DNA of 64,000 nt from NCBI GenBank assembly GCA_017502975.1, contig JAFVTV010000037.1, forward strand, positions 1 to 64,000. Direction: 5' to 3'. Origin of the DNA: Clostridia bacterium. GTDB lineage: Bacteria; Bacillota; Clostridia; Oscillospirales; CAG-272. The notes under the pieces were generated by a model, which did no database searches, was not told the DNA's origin, and was given only the letters and a program-made list of their open reading frames with translations. Positions within the stretch are counted from its first letter, which is position 1. Every line of letters begins with the position of its first letter. This document shows, piece after piece, positions 35,898 to 44,151 of the stretch. Made by a program: the position numbers and the translations under genes.

Positions 35898-36749
35898 ATG
35901 AACAAAAATGTTTTAAGCACGGATCTTTCCGGTAAGGTAGCGGTCGTTACCGGTGCCGGCGGTGTGCTTTGCAGCAACTTTGCAAAGGTGTTGGCAAGAG
36001 CGGGCGCGCGCGTAGCGTTGCTTGATCTTAATGCGGAAGCGGCTGACGCATATGCAAAGGAGATCGTAGCTGAGGGTGGCATTGCCAAGGCTTATGCCTG
36101 CAACGTACTCAAAAAGGACGTTTGCATGGAGGTAGCTGCACAGGTTATGGCAGATCTTGGTCCCTGCGACATTCTTGTAAACGGTGCGGGCGGCAACAAT
36201 CCGCGCGCTACCACCGACAAGGAGTATTTTGAGATCGGTGACATTGATGCCGACACCAAGAGCTTCTTTGATCTCGATGCTGACGGCGTTGGATTTGTGT
36301 TTAACCTCAACTTCCTCGGCACGCTCATCCCCACGCAGGCATTTGCCGCACAGATGGTTGGCAGAGAGGGCTGCTCCATTCTCAACATTTCCTCGATGAA
36401 TGCGTACACCCCCTTAACCAAGATCCCCGCATACTCGGGCGCTAAGGCTGCTATTTCCAACTTCACGCAATGGCTTGCCGTACACTTTTCAAAGGTAGGC
36501 ATCCGCGTAAACGCCATTGCCCCCGGCTTCTTCTCCACGCAGCAAAACGCAAAGCTCCTCTTTAATGAGGACGGCACCCCCACAGCACGCACAGGCAAGA
36601 TCCTTGCCGCAACCCCCATGGGCCGCTTCGGTGAAACCGAGGAGCTTGAGGGCGGACTTCTCTTCCTGCTTGACAACAAGGCAGCAGGCTTTATCACGGG
36701 CGTTGTTCTGCCCGTAGACGGCGGTTTTTCCGCTTATTCAGGAGTGTAA
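35898..36749 (+). CDS. uxuB: SDR-type D-mannonate oxidoreductase (fructuronate reductase)
   Basis: 283 residues. Rossmann motif VAVVTGAGGVLCSNFAKVLA, NGAGG after strand 4, catalytic Ser (SSMNAYT) and YSGAKAA (Tyr and Lys) define a classical short-chain dehydrogenase. GDIDADTKSFFDLD is a family-specific insertion. In Bacillus subtilis the mannonate oxidoreductase UxuB (YjmF) belongs to this SDR type, unlike the long-chain enzyme of E. coli. Its position between uxuA and eda supports reduction of D-fructuronate to D-mannonate with NAD(P)H. Confidence 0.9.
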   Translation: MNKNVLSTDLSGKVAVVTGAGGVLCSNFAKVLARAGARVALLDLNAEAADAYAKEIVAEGGIAKAYACNVLKKDVCMEVAAQVMADLGPCDILVNGAGGNNPRATTDKEYFEIGDIDADTKSFFDLDADGVGFVFNLNFLGTLIPTQAFAAQMVGREGCSILNISSMNAYTPLTKIPAYSGAKAAISNFTQWLAVHFSKVGIRVNAIAPGFFSTQQNAKLLFNEDGTPTARTGKILAATPMGRFGETEELEGGLLFLLDNKAAGFITGVVLPVDGGFSAYSGV

Positions 36750-36753
36750 TATT

Positions 36754-37308
36754 ATGGAAAAGTTTATCCCAGTTGTAGTAATCAAAGAGATCGGTGAAAC
36801 CGACAAGATCTTGAAGGCGCTCAAAAACAACGGCATCAACTGTGCCGAGATCACCTTCCGTACCGCTTGTGCGGCAGAAGCAATTGCCTATGCGGCAAAG
36901 AACTACCCCGATATGGAGATCGGTGCAGGCACCGTTATCAACGCGGCGCAGTGTGAGCAGGCACTTGCCGCAGGTGCTACCTTTATCGTATCTCCCGGTC
37001 TTTCTCCCGATGTTGCAAAAATCTGCAACGCGAGAAATATTCCCTACTACCCCGGATGCGTTACCCCCACCGAGATCATGGCAGCTCTTGAGCTTGGCAT
37101 TACCACCGTTAAATTCTTCCCTGCAAACGTTTACGGCGGCCTCAAGGCTCTTAAAGCGCTCTCCGCTCCCTTCCCGCAGGTAAAGTTTATCCCCACGGGC
37201 GGCGTTGACAGAAGTAATATTGATGAGTTCCTCGCTTTCGATAAGATCGCGGCGATCGGCGGCAGCTTCTTTGTAAAAGAGTCCCTTGACAAAATGGAAA
37301 ACGCTTAG
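36754..37308 (+). CDS. eda: KDPG/KHG aldolase, short form
   Basis: 184 residues. IPVVVIKEI, EITFRTACAAEAI (catalytic Glu), IGAGTVINAAQCEQALAAGA and TTVKFFPANVYGG (Schiff-base Lys) are the family motifs; PTGGVDRSNIDEFL binds the phosphate. It cleaves KDPG to pyruvate and glyceraldehyde-3-phosphate. The protein ends at KESLDKMENA, 20-30 residues shorter than usual, missing the last helix, and its stop codon TAG lies in the terminal repeat of the adjacent element. The start follows GGAGTG that overlaps the uxuB stop. Confidence 0.92.
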   Translation: MEKFIPVVVIKEIGETDKILKALKNNGINCAEITFRTACAAEAIAYAAKNYPDMEIGAGTVINAAQCEQALAAGATFIVSPGLSPDVAKICNARNIPYYPGCVTPTEIMAALELGITTVKFFPANVYGGLKALKALSAPFPQVKFIPTGGVDRSNIDEFLAFDKIAAIGGSFFVKESLDKMENA

Positions 37309-37583
37309 GCAAGAGGGAATAATCCGAACCCGCCCTAAAGCCTTTCTTTTTCGCGCTTTCGGTACTTATCACTCTTGCCAAGTTTGTACTTGGCGCCGAC
37401 CGCCAAGCACCAAAATCATCAAAAAATCAATGCTTGAGGGTCCTTTGGAGTTTTGAGAAAGCAAATATTTGTAGATGCGAGGGAAATTTTCGCGGTAATA
37501 TGGGGATATTACAAGGAAATTTCCTGATGCAGATGCAGATATTTGCTTCTCAAAACCGAGTTTGGATTATTTCCTCTTGCCTA
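37306..37583. mobile_element. Foldback MITE-like element with terminal inverted repeats and TA flanks
   Basis: The left end GGCAAGAGGGAATAATCCGAAC (37308-37329) and the right end (37560-37581, reverse complement GGCAAGAGGAAATAATCCAAAC) match at 20 of 22 positions and both are flanked by TA, as for elements moved by IS630/Tc1-mariner transposases. Inside lies a large foldback, 37451-37478 with 37526-37555, capped by GTAATAT-GGGG-ATATTAC, and a small hairpin GCCAAG/CTTGGC (37377-37394). No open frame is long enough for a transposase. It separates eda from kdgK. Confidence 0.7.
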
Positions 37584-37608
37584 AAAAATACTTAACGGAG
37601 AAAATAAC

Positions 37609-38637
37609 ATGAAAAAAATTGTAACCTTTGGCGAGCTTATGCTCCGCCTTCAGCCCTATAACTACGAGAGATTCGTACAGTGCGACCATGTAGAGTTCAC
37701 CTTTGGCGGTGGCGAGGCAAACGTTGCCGTTTCCCTTGCAAACTACGGTATGGATGCTGTATATGTAACCAAGCTCCCCACCCATGCGATCGGTCAGTCG
37801 GCTGTAAACAGCCTGCGCCGCTATGGCGTTGACACGACCAAGATCGTTCGTGGTGGCGACCGCGTAGGTATCTACTTCAATGAAAAGGGTGCTTCTCAGC
37901 GTGGCTCTGTTTGCATTTACGACCGCGCAAATTCCGCAATCGCAAAGGCAACCACTGCCGATTTCGATTGGGATGCAATCTTTGAGGGTGTGGATTGGTT
38001 CCACTTCACCGGTATTACCCCCGCTCTTGGCCCGAACGTGGTTGAGATCTGCCGTGAGGCTTGCAAGGCTGCAAAGGCAAAGGGTATCACCATTTCCTGC
38101 GACCTCAATTACCGCGGTAAGCTCTGGACCCGCGATGAGGCAAGAGCTGCTATGACCGACCTTTGCCAATACGTTGACGTTTGCATCTCCAACGAGGAGG
38201 ACGCCAAGGACGTATTCGGCATTGAGGCTGAGGCTACCGACATTTACGGCGGTAAGCTGAACCACGAGGGCTATAAGTCCGTGGCAAAGCAGTTGGCTGA
38301 CAAGTTTGGCTTTACCTACGTTGCGATCACGCTTCGCGAAAGCCGTTCTGCATTTGACAACGGCTGGTCCGCTATGCTTTACGACGTTAAGGGCGACGAG
38401 TACTGCTTCTCCAAGAAGTACGATCTTCACATCATTGACCGCGTAGGCGGCGGCGACTCCTTTGGCGGCGGTCTTATTTACTCCCTGGTAAACGGCAAGT
38501 CCGCACAGGCTGCTGTTGAGTTTGCAGTTGCTGCTTCCGCACTCAAGCACTCTATCGAGGGTGACTACAATATGGTTACCGTTGCAGAGGTTGAAAAGCT
38601 TGCAGGTGGCGACGGCTCCGGACGTATTCAGAGATAA
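37609..38637 (+). CDS. kdgK: 2-keto-3-deoxygluconate kinase (PfkB family)
   Basis: 342 residues. The N-terminal PfkB signature GGGEANVAVSLANYGMDAVYVTKL and the C-terminal DRVGGGDSFGGGLIYSL (anion hole and catalytic Asp) are complete. It phosphorylates KDG to KDPG, the substrate of eda, completing uxuA-uxuB-eda-kdgK. The start follows ACGGAGAAAATAAC. The MITE-like element upstream could separate it from the promoter of the operon or provide a new one. A strong terminator follows. Confidence 0.93.
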   Translation: MKKIVTFGELMLRLQPYNYERFVQCDHVEFTFGGGEANVAVSLANYGMDAVYVTKLPTHAIGQSAVNSLRRYGVDTTKIVRGGDRVGIYFNEKGASQRGSVCIYDRANSAIAKATTADFDWDAIFEGVDWFHFTGITPALGPNVVEICREACKAAKAKGITISCDLNYRGKLWTRDEARAAMTDLCQYVDVCISNEEDAKDVFGIEAEATDIYGGKLNHEGYKSVAKQLADKFGFTYVAITLRESRSAFDNGWSAMLYDVKGDEYCFSKKYDLHIIDRVGGGDSFGGGLIYSLVNGKSAQAAVEFAVAASALKHSIEGDYNMVTVAEVEKLAGGDGSGRIQR

Positions 38638-38648
38638 TCTGATATAAT

Positions 38649-38686
38649 AAAAAGCGAGCGAGGGTTTCCCCTCGCTCGCTTTTTTA
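38649..38686 (+). terminator. Terminator of the uxu operon
   Basis: AAAAAGCGAGCGAGGG-TTTC-CCCTCGCTCGCTTTTTT: long perfect stem and T tract. Confidence 0.95.
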
Positions 38687-38705
38687 ATATCTAAAGGTGC
38701 TAATA

Positions 38706-38746
38706 TAAAACACGGCACATCCCTTTGGGGATATGCCGTGTTTTTA
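38706..38746. terminator. Second, bidirectional terminator
   Basis: AAAACACGGCACATCCC pairs with GGGGATATGCCGTGTTTTT, between convergent kdgK and the SGNH gene. Confidence 0.9.
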
Positions 38747-38752
38747 AAAATA

Positions 38753-39397
38753 TCATTTGATTGCAGCCAGCACCTGCTCACTGATCTGCTTCATACCAAG
38801 CTCCGTGGGGTGCCCGTGGCTCTTATCGATATCCGCGAGCGCAACATAGCAAAAGCCGTGCTTTTCGCAAGCAGCTTTCAGGGCATCGGTCACCTCATCC
38901 TTGATGCCGCAGTTGCCGATAAATATCACCTTAGTATCAGGTAATTCCTGTGCCAAGCGATTTGCAAAATGACTGATTGCGGGAAGAACAAAGAAAAGGT
39001 CACTCTCCTCGATATTGCCGTCCTTCCATTCGCCAAGCGGTGCTTGCGACCAACTGTCGTTTGTTCCGCCAAACACAAAGAGCGTATCGATCTTATTATG
39101 CGCAAAAAAGCCTTCCTTCAGTAAGGTTTCAAAGCGATAGATAAACGACGAGCTGTGCGAGCAGTCCTTGCCGTGCCAGCCCGTATATCCGATCGTCGAG
39201 CCCGACCAGCTGTTATTTTGCACGAGCGTAGCGTCCGTTACCTCGATTACTCTGCCCCACCAGGTATTCTTTACATCAAAAACATCGGGCTCCTTTTCTC
39301 GGTGTCCCGAATAATAAACGGCAAACCCCTCGGGAATATACCCCTCATACGTTGAATAACTGTCACCAAATATCATAATGTTGCCAAGCATCATCAT
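38753..39397 (-). CDS. SGNH/GDSL hydrolase (short form)
   Basis: 214 residues. Block I is IMIFGDSYSTYEG (nucleophile Ser in GDSYS), block III VFGGTND (Asn), and block V KSHGHPTELGMKQI (Asp/His region: DKSHGHPTELG). SGNH enzymes deacylate carbohydrates or lipids. No signal peptide, hence cytoplasmic. Up to three ATG codons in a row at the start; all lie behind AAAGGAAG. It is 32 bp downstream of the hairpin that follows the broken aminotransferase. Confidence 0.8.
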   Translation of the reverse strand: MMMLGNIMIFGDSYSTYEGYIPEGFAVYYSGHREKEPDVFDVKNTWWGRVIEVTDATLVQNNSWSGSTIGYTGWHGKDCSHSSSFIYRFETLLKEGFFAHNKIDTLFVFGGTNDSWSQAPLGEWKDGNIEESDLFFVLPAISHFANRLAQELPDTKVIFIGNCGIKDEVTDALKAACEKHGFCYVALADIDKSHGHPTELGMKQISEQVLAAIK

Positions 39398-39428
39398 TTT
39401 CTTCCTTTCACATTACACCTTGAAGCCA

Positions 39429-39458
39429 ATGGGGAGAGAACACGTTCTCTCCCCATTT
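39429..39458. terminator. Hairpin after the aminotransferase gene
   Basis: AATGGGGAGAGAA pairs with TTCTCTCCCCATT around CACG. The T tract is better on the plus strand (TTCGTTT), so function as a terminator for the minus-strand gene is uncertain. Confidence 0.5.
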
Positions 39459-39467
39459 CGTTTAGCT

Positions 39468-40747
39468 TTAAGCAAGCAGTTTTTCTACTGCTGCGAGTTT
39501 AACGCAGAGCGTCAAAACATGCATGGCTGCCTCAAGGTCAGCATCAGACGGGAACGTGGGCGCGATACGGATATTGCTATCATCGGGGTCGTTACCGTAA
39601 GGATAGGTAGCGCCAACGGTGGTAAGCGTGACACCCGCAGCCTTGCAGAGCGCGTATGCGCGCTTTGCGCAGCCCTTCATCGTATAAAGGCTGATGAAAT
39701 AGCCACCACGCGGGCTGGTCCAGCTTGCAGTGCCCGTACCGCCAAGATCCTCGGTAAGGATACGGCCAACCGTTTCAAACTTGGGGCGAATAATGTCAGC
39801 AAGCGCCTTCATTTGGTTGATGATGCCCTCAGCGTTCTTGAAATAACGCACATGTCGCATCTGGTTAAGCTTATCAAAGCCGATGGTCTGCGAAGCCATG
39901 ACCGACTTGATCTGCTTGATATTTGCCTCGGATGCGGCAACGATCGCAACGCCTGCACCGGGGAAGGAGATCTTGGAGGTGGAAGCGAAGTAGAATACGC
40001 GATCCTCAGTGCCTACCTCGCGGCATGCGGCAAAAATATCATAAAGGGTATCGTTGCCCTCTGCCTTATAAAGATCATGCACAGCATAAGCGTTATCCCA
40101 GAAGATGCGGAAATCGGGTGCGGCGGTCTTCATGGCAGCAGGCGCTTAACGGTTTCGTCGGAGTAGGTAATGCCGTCGGGGTTAGAATACTTGGGGTTAC
40201 ACCAAATACCCTTCACTGCGGGATCCTTTACAAGCTCCTCAACCACATCCATATCAGGACCGGTGGGGGTCATTGCCACGTTGATCATCTCAATGCCGAG
40301 CGATTGGCAAACACCAAAGTGGCGGTCGTAGCCGGGCACGGGGCAAATAAACTTCACCTTTTCCTCGCGCACCCAAGGACGCTCGCTACCCACTACGCCG
40401 TAAAGCATAGCGCGTGCCATAGCATCATACATAAGGTTAAGAGAAGAGTTACCGCCAACAATGATACGGTCAGCGGGAATATCAAAAAGCTCAGCAAAAA
40501 GCTTCTTTGCCTCGGGAATACCGTCAAGCACGCCGTAGTTACGGTTGTCAAAGCCGTTTTCGGATCTGCAATCCTCGGTTGTCTTCAGGCATGTGAGCAT
40601 ATCGTTTACAAGGTCGATCTGCTTGCTGCCGGGCTTACCGCGCGAAAGGTCAAGTGCAAGTCCCTTTTTGCAATATGCGTCATACTCCGCTTGCAGTGCC
40701 GCTTGCTCTTTTTTCAGTTCCTCAGCGTTCATTTGAGTGTAATTCAT
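39468..40747 (-). pseudogene. Aminotransferase class I/II (Asp_aminotransf-like), split by a frameshift
   Basis: Two adjacent frames, 40130-40747 (205 residues) and 39468-40133 (221 residues), together make one PLP aminotransferase of about 426 residues. The N-half holds [28 protein letters not shown] and [13 protein letters not shown]; the C-half holds [27 protein letters not shown] (PLP-binding Lys) and [10 protein letters not shown]. At 40140-40150 the sequence reads CGCCTGCTGCCATGAAG where CGCCTGGCTGCCATGAAG would keep the frame (KRLAAMKT), so one G is missing. The ATGA overlap is therefore a by-product. It is either a recent inactivation or a sequencing error. Good promoter and AAAGGAG site upstream. 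Confidence 0.85.
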
Positions 40748-40827
40748 CTCAGTTTTCTCCTTTAAGAAAAATACGGTTTTCGCATTTGAAAATCAAAGAA
40801 ATTGCAAAAAAGCCGTCACTGTTAATC

Positions 40828-40856
40828 AGTATAGCATAATTCTGCAAGAATTGCAA
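40828..40856 (-). promoter_or_regulatory. Promoter of the aminotransferase gene
   Basis: On the minus strand TTGCAA (40851-40856), 17 bp, TATACT (40828-40833). Confidence 0.55.
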
Positions 40857-40876
40857 GCATAAATTGCATTTTTCTG

Positions 40877-43315
40877 CTATAAATTGTTGTTTTTTTTCTC
40901 GTTTTCCTGCCAAAAAAGCTTCATGCGATATGAAAGCGACTTGGCATCCCCCGCCGCCGTGATATTTTGCCAATGCGCAGGGTAAAGATGCAGGTAAGGC
41001 TCCTCGGCGTAGCGGCTGTCGATCAAAACGACAATGCCCTTATCCTCCTCGCGGCGAATCACGCGCCCTGCCGCTTGCAGTACGCGATTCATGCCCGGGT
41101 AGGTATAGGCATAATCGTATCCTCGCTCGCATTTATTTTCATAGTAGTCACGCAGAATATTGCGCTCGTTTGAAAGCCCGGGGATACCAACACCGACAAT
41201 TACACTGCCAATGAGACGACTGCCCGGCAGATCCACACCCTCCGAAAAGCTGCCGCCAAGCACGCAAAAGCCGACGCGCAAATGCCCCTCATCCGCCTTA
41301 AATGCCGCCAAAAAGTCATCGCGCTCACGGGCACTCATACCGGGGCGCTGTACAACACATTCAACCTGCCCATACCGTGCGGCAAATTTTTCATATACGC
41401 GGTCAAGGTACTCATATGACGGAAAATATACCATATAATTTCCCGCCTTGGCACTCACAGCGGCGGCAATATAGGTCGCGATGCGTTTATACGATTTTTC
41501 CCGATCCTCCATACGTGTGCTGACCGTGGGCACAACGGTAAGACATAGGTTTTCGGGCGCATAGGGTGAAGGCAGCGCAAGGGTAAGCGCGCCCTTCCCG
41601 CCCCCCAAAACATCAGAAAAATAATCAAGAGGTGTGAGCGTTGCCGAGAAAAAGACCGCCGCCTTTGCTCTTGCGGTAGCGGTGTCAAGAACACCGGATG
41701 GATCAAGGCAATAGAGTTGAATGGAAAATTTACCGTGCACAAGCTCGGCAAAGGTGAGAAAGCGCGTATCATAATACGCCGCAATACCAACAAAACGGCG
41801 CAAAGCCGAAGCAAGGTCCATCAGCTCCCCCGAAAGTGGGTGCATCGGGTCAGCCTTTACAAAAGCATCCAGCGCACGGCGGCATTGCTCCGCTTGCTCG
41901 GTAAACCGTTCCAAGGGCGCACGGTTGACATAGTATCCGCTTTCAGTTCCGTCCTCGTGCTTCTGGCGGTTTTCCACACAAAGCCTTGCCATGCGGCGCA
42001 TGGTCATCAAAAAGCCGCCAAGGGCACCCTCCAGCTTTTCATCCGCCGGATCCACGCGGGCATAGACTGCCTCAAAGGGCTCACTTGACAGGCGCGCCGA
42101 ATACATATCGCGTGCGCGGTCGGGAAGGTTGTGCGCCTCATCGATCAAAAACACATATTCTCCACGCTCCCCTTCCGATGCATCAAAATAACGACGCAAA
42201 TATACAGAAGGGTCAAACACATAATTATAGTCACAAATAATGATCTCACAAAACCGCGAAAGATCAAGGGATAACTCATATGGGCAGATGCTATGCTTTC
42301 TCGCCATTTTTTCAAGAAGCACGCGAGGAAAGCCGTTGTTTCCTTCAAGAAGCTCGGTAAGCGCAGCATCCACACGATCGTAATATCCGCGCGCGTAAGG
42401 GCACTCCTCAGGATTGCAGCGCGATGCCGCGCCGTTTTTGCAGCCCCCCTCGTTAAGGCAAAGCTGCTCCTTGGCATAAAGCACAACGGTGCGAAGCTTG
42501 GCACCCGACAAAAAGATCTTTGCGGCAGCGGCATATGCCTCGCGGCGTGTGCTTGCCTTTGCGGTGAGATAAAATATGCGGTCACACAGCGAATTACCGA
42601 GAGCCTTGACTGCAGGATAAAGCACAGACATGGTCTTGCCAATGCCCGTAGGTGCCTGTGCAAACAGTCTTTTCCCCTTGCGAACGGTACGAAAGACCGT
42701 TTCGGCAAGCTCAGTCTGCCCCTCGCGGGGATTTTCGTAAGGAAAGCCGATATCGGTAACCGAGGGGATATACTCGGTTTTGCGAAGCATTTCAAAGCGC
42801 GCAAAAAACGCAATGCGGGCCAAAAGCGAATGGTAAAAGGCGCGCAGCTCCTCGCGCGTTGCCTCACTGTAGCTATCACGCACCGTGTCCCTTTCAGGAT
42901 CATATACACGCATGCGCATGCGAATACGGGGTAAATGATAGTTTTCACAAAGGAAATACGCATAGCAGCGAAGCTGTGAATAGGCATCCTCTCGCGGTGC
43001 TAACGCATAGCGGCGACCCTGCACGGTCTTGATCTCCTCTACCGTGACGGTGTTTCCCTCCTCAATAACTCCGTCGGCACGCCCCTCAACGGTATAACAC
43101 ATACCGTTATAAAGCGTTGTATTGCGCAAAAATACCTCCGCCTTGTAGGAGGCACCTTCCTTTGCCTGCAATTTTCGGTGTGCTTCACTGCCCTTTTGCA
43201 GTTCTCTTTTGCTTTTTGGGGGATGACGCGCATCAATGCTGCCGCTTTTGTGCGCCATGGCACACAGCTCGGTAACCGATAATTCTATTGCTGCTGTTTC
43301 CACGCGGTACTGCAA
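40877..43315 (-). CDS. Cas4-like nuclease/XPD-DinG helicase fusion
   Basis: About 812 residues. The first 200 form a PD-(D/E)XK module with EGRADGVI...VEEIKT (catalytic Asp, Glu, Lys) as in Cas4/RecB-type nucleases, followed by a superfamily 2 DEAD_2 helicase: Walker A AQAPTGIGKTMSVLYPAVKAL, DEAH box FLIDEAHNLPDRARDM, and motif VI QAAGRVIRREEDKG. Four cysteines between (CLNEGGCKNG, CNPEECPY, with ICPYE) probably hold an iron-sulfur cluster as in XPD/DinG. It is likely a 5'-3' DNA helicase with associated nuclease for repair. The start is a TTG at 43315, 8 nt after GGAGG; GTG at 43324 overlaps that site. Confidence 0.85.
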   Translation of the reverse strand: MQYRVETAAIELSVTELCAMAHKSGSIDARHPPKSKRELQKGSEAHRKLQAKEGASYKAEVFLRNTTLYNGMCYTVEGRADGVIEEGNTVTVEEIKTVQGRRYALAPREDAYSQLRCYAYFLCENYHLPRIRMRMRVYDPERDTVRDSYSEATREELRAFYHSLLARIAFFARFEMLRKTEYIPSVTDIGFPYENPREGQTELAETVFRTVRKGKRLFAQAPTGIGKTMSVLYPAVKALGNSLCDRIFYLTAKASTRREAYAAAAKIFLSGAKLRTVVLYAKEQLCLNEGGCKNGAASRCNPEECPYARGYYDRVDAALTELLEGNNGFPRVLLEKMARKHSICPYELSLDLSRFCEIIICDYNYVFDPSVYLRRYFDASEGERGEYVFLIDEAHNLPDRARDMYSARLSSEPFEAVYARVDPADEKLEGALGGFLMTMRRMARLCVENRQKHEDGTESGYYVNRAPLERFTEQAEQCRRALDAFVKADPMHPLSGELMDLASALRRFVGIAAYYDTRFLTFAELVHGKFSIQLYCLDPSGVLDTATARAKAAVFFSATLTPLDYFSDVLGGGKGALTLALPSPYAPENLCLTVVPTVSTRMEDREKSYKRIATYIAAAVSAKAGNYMVYFPSYEYLDRVYEKFAARYGQVECVVQRPGMSARERDDFLAAFKADEGHLRVGFCVLGGSFSEGVDLPGSRLIGSVIVGVGIPGLSNERNILRDYYENKCERGYDYAYTYPGMNRVLQAAGRVIRREEDKGIVVLIDSRYAEEPYLHLYPAHWQNITAAGDAKSLSYRMKLFWQENEKKNNNL

Positions 43316-43350
43316 TACGCACACCTCCCCTACATATATTTATTAATGAT

Positions 43351-43379
43351 ATTTTATCACAGTAAGCACGGAAAGTCAA
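43351..43379 (-). promoter_or_regulatory. Promoter of the helicase gene
   Basis: On the minus strand TTGACT (43374-43379), 17 bp, TAAAAT (43351-43356). For the divergent mecA a TATAAT at about 43452 has no good -35 box. Confidence 0.6.
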
Positions 43380-43506
43380 CGGGCGTTCGGAGGCAAAGTT
43401 GCCTTTAAAATTACCATTATTTTAGGGGTAGCCAGAACGGCACTTTTGGCTTATAATGATACTACTGTGAAGAACACCAAAAAATCATGTGAAAGGCGGT
43501 GATAGA

Positions 43507-44112
43507 ATGGAATGGATCAGGATCAGCAGTAACAAATTAAAGATCATGCTGACTGCCGAGGATGCGGCGCGCTACGCACTTTGCCCCGACACCGCCGATT
43601 ATGCCGATACCGTTACAAGGCGCGCTTTCAAAGCGATTTTAACCGACATGCGACATGAAACGGGCTTTGACGCGGCAGATGATAAGGTGTATATACAAAT
43701 GTATCCTTCCCACGAGGGTGGGTGCGAGCTGTTTGTAACCAAAATGGGCATTGAGGTTGCCCCAAAACGAGGGAATGCCGCGAATACATATAAATCTCAG
43801 AGAAGCGAACGTCAGCCGCGCCAGTGGCGCAGCCTTGCCTTTTGCTTTGCACACGTGTCAGACCTGATCGCCGTTTGCAAAAGACTCAGCGCCTTGCATT
43901 ACAAAGGAGAAAGCCGCGCTTGGCTTGACGATGCGGGACGCTACTGGCTGTTTCTTTTGGAGGAAGGAAACCCCCTGACAGCCCGTGAGGATTATCTGTT
44001 TGTCATGGAATACGGTGAAATTGAAAGCAAGGAAAATGCAGAGTTGATGCTATCCGAGCACGGCAAGTTGCTTTGTGATAGCCATGCCGTGGAAACATTG
44101 GGCGATCTATAG
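43507..44112 (+). CDS. mecA: MecA-family adaptor protein
   Basis: About 201 residues. The N-terminal EWIRISSNKLKIMLTAEDAARYAL is the substrate-binding MecA domain, and the C-terminal half (SLAFCFAHVSDLIAVCKRL...YWLFLLE) binds the ClpC N-domain. MecA delivers substrates to ClpCP in Bacillota. Start 43507 follows GGCGGTGA; six upstream in-frame codons lie inside the binding site. Monocistronic. Confidence 0.9.
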   Translation: MEWIRISSNKLKIMLTAEDAARYALCPDTADYADTVTRRAFKAILTDMRHETGFDAADDKVYIQMYPSHEGGCELFVTKMGIEVAPKRGNAANTYKSQRSERQPRQWRSLAFCFAHVSDLIAVCKRLSALHYKGESRAWLDDAGRYWLFLLEEGNPLTAREDYLFVMEYGEIESKENAELMLSEHGKLLCDSHAVETLGDL

Positions 44113-44114
44113 TA

Positions 44115-44147
44115 AAAAAGGCAGAGGATGTCCTCTGCCTTTTTTAT
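44115..44147. terminator. Bidirectional terminator
   Basis: AAAAAAGGCAGAGGA-TG-TCCTCTGCCTTTTTT between convergent mecA and the SGNH gene. Confidence 0.93.
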
Positions 44148-44151
44148 GCTT

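Noticed and set aside
40130-40133. ATGA overlap as a sign of two translationally coupled subunits
   Set aside because: Both parts belong to one aminotransferase fold, and restoring one G rejoins them perfectly.
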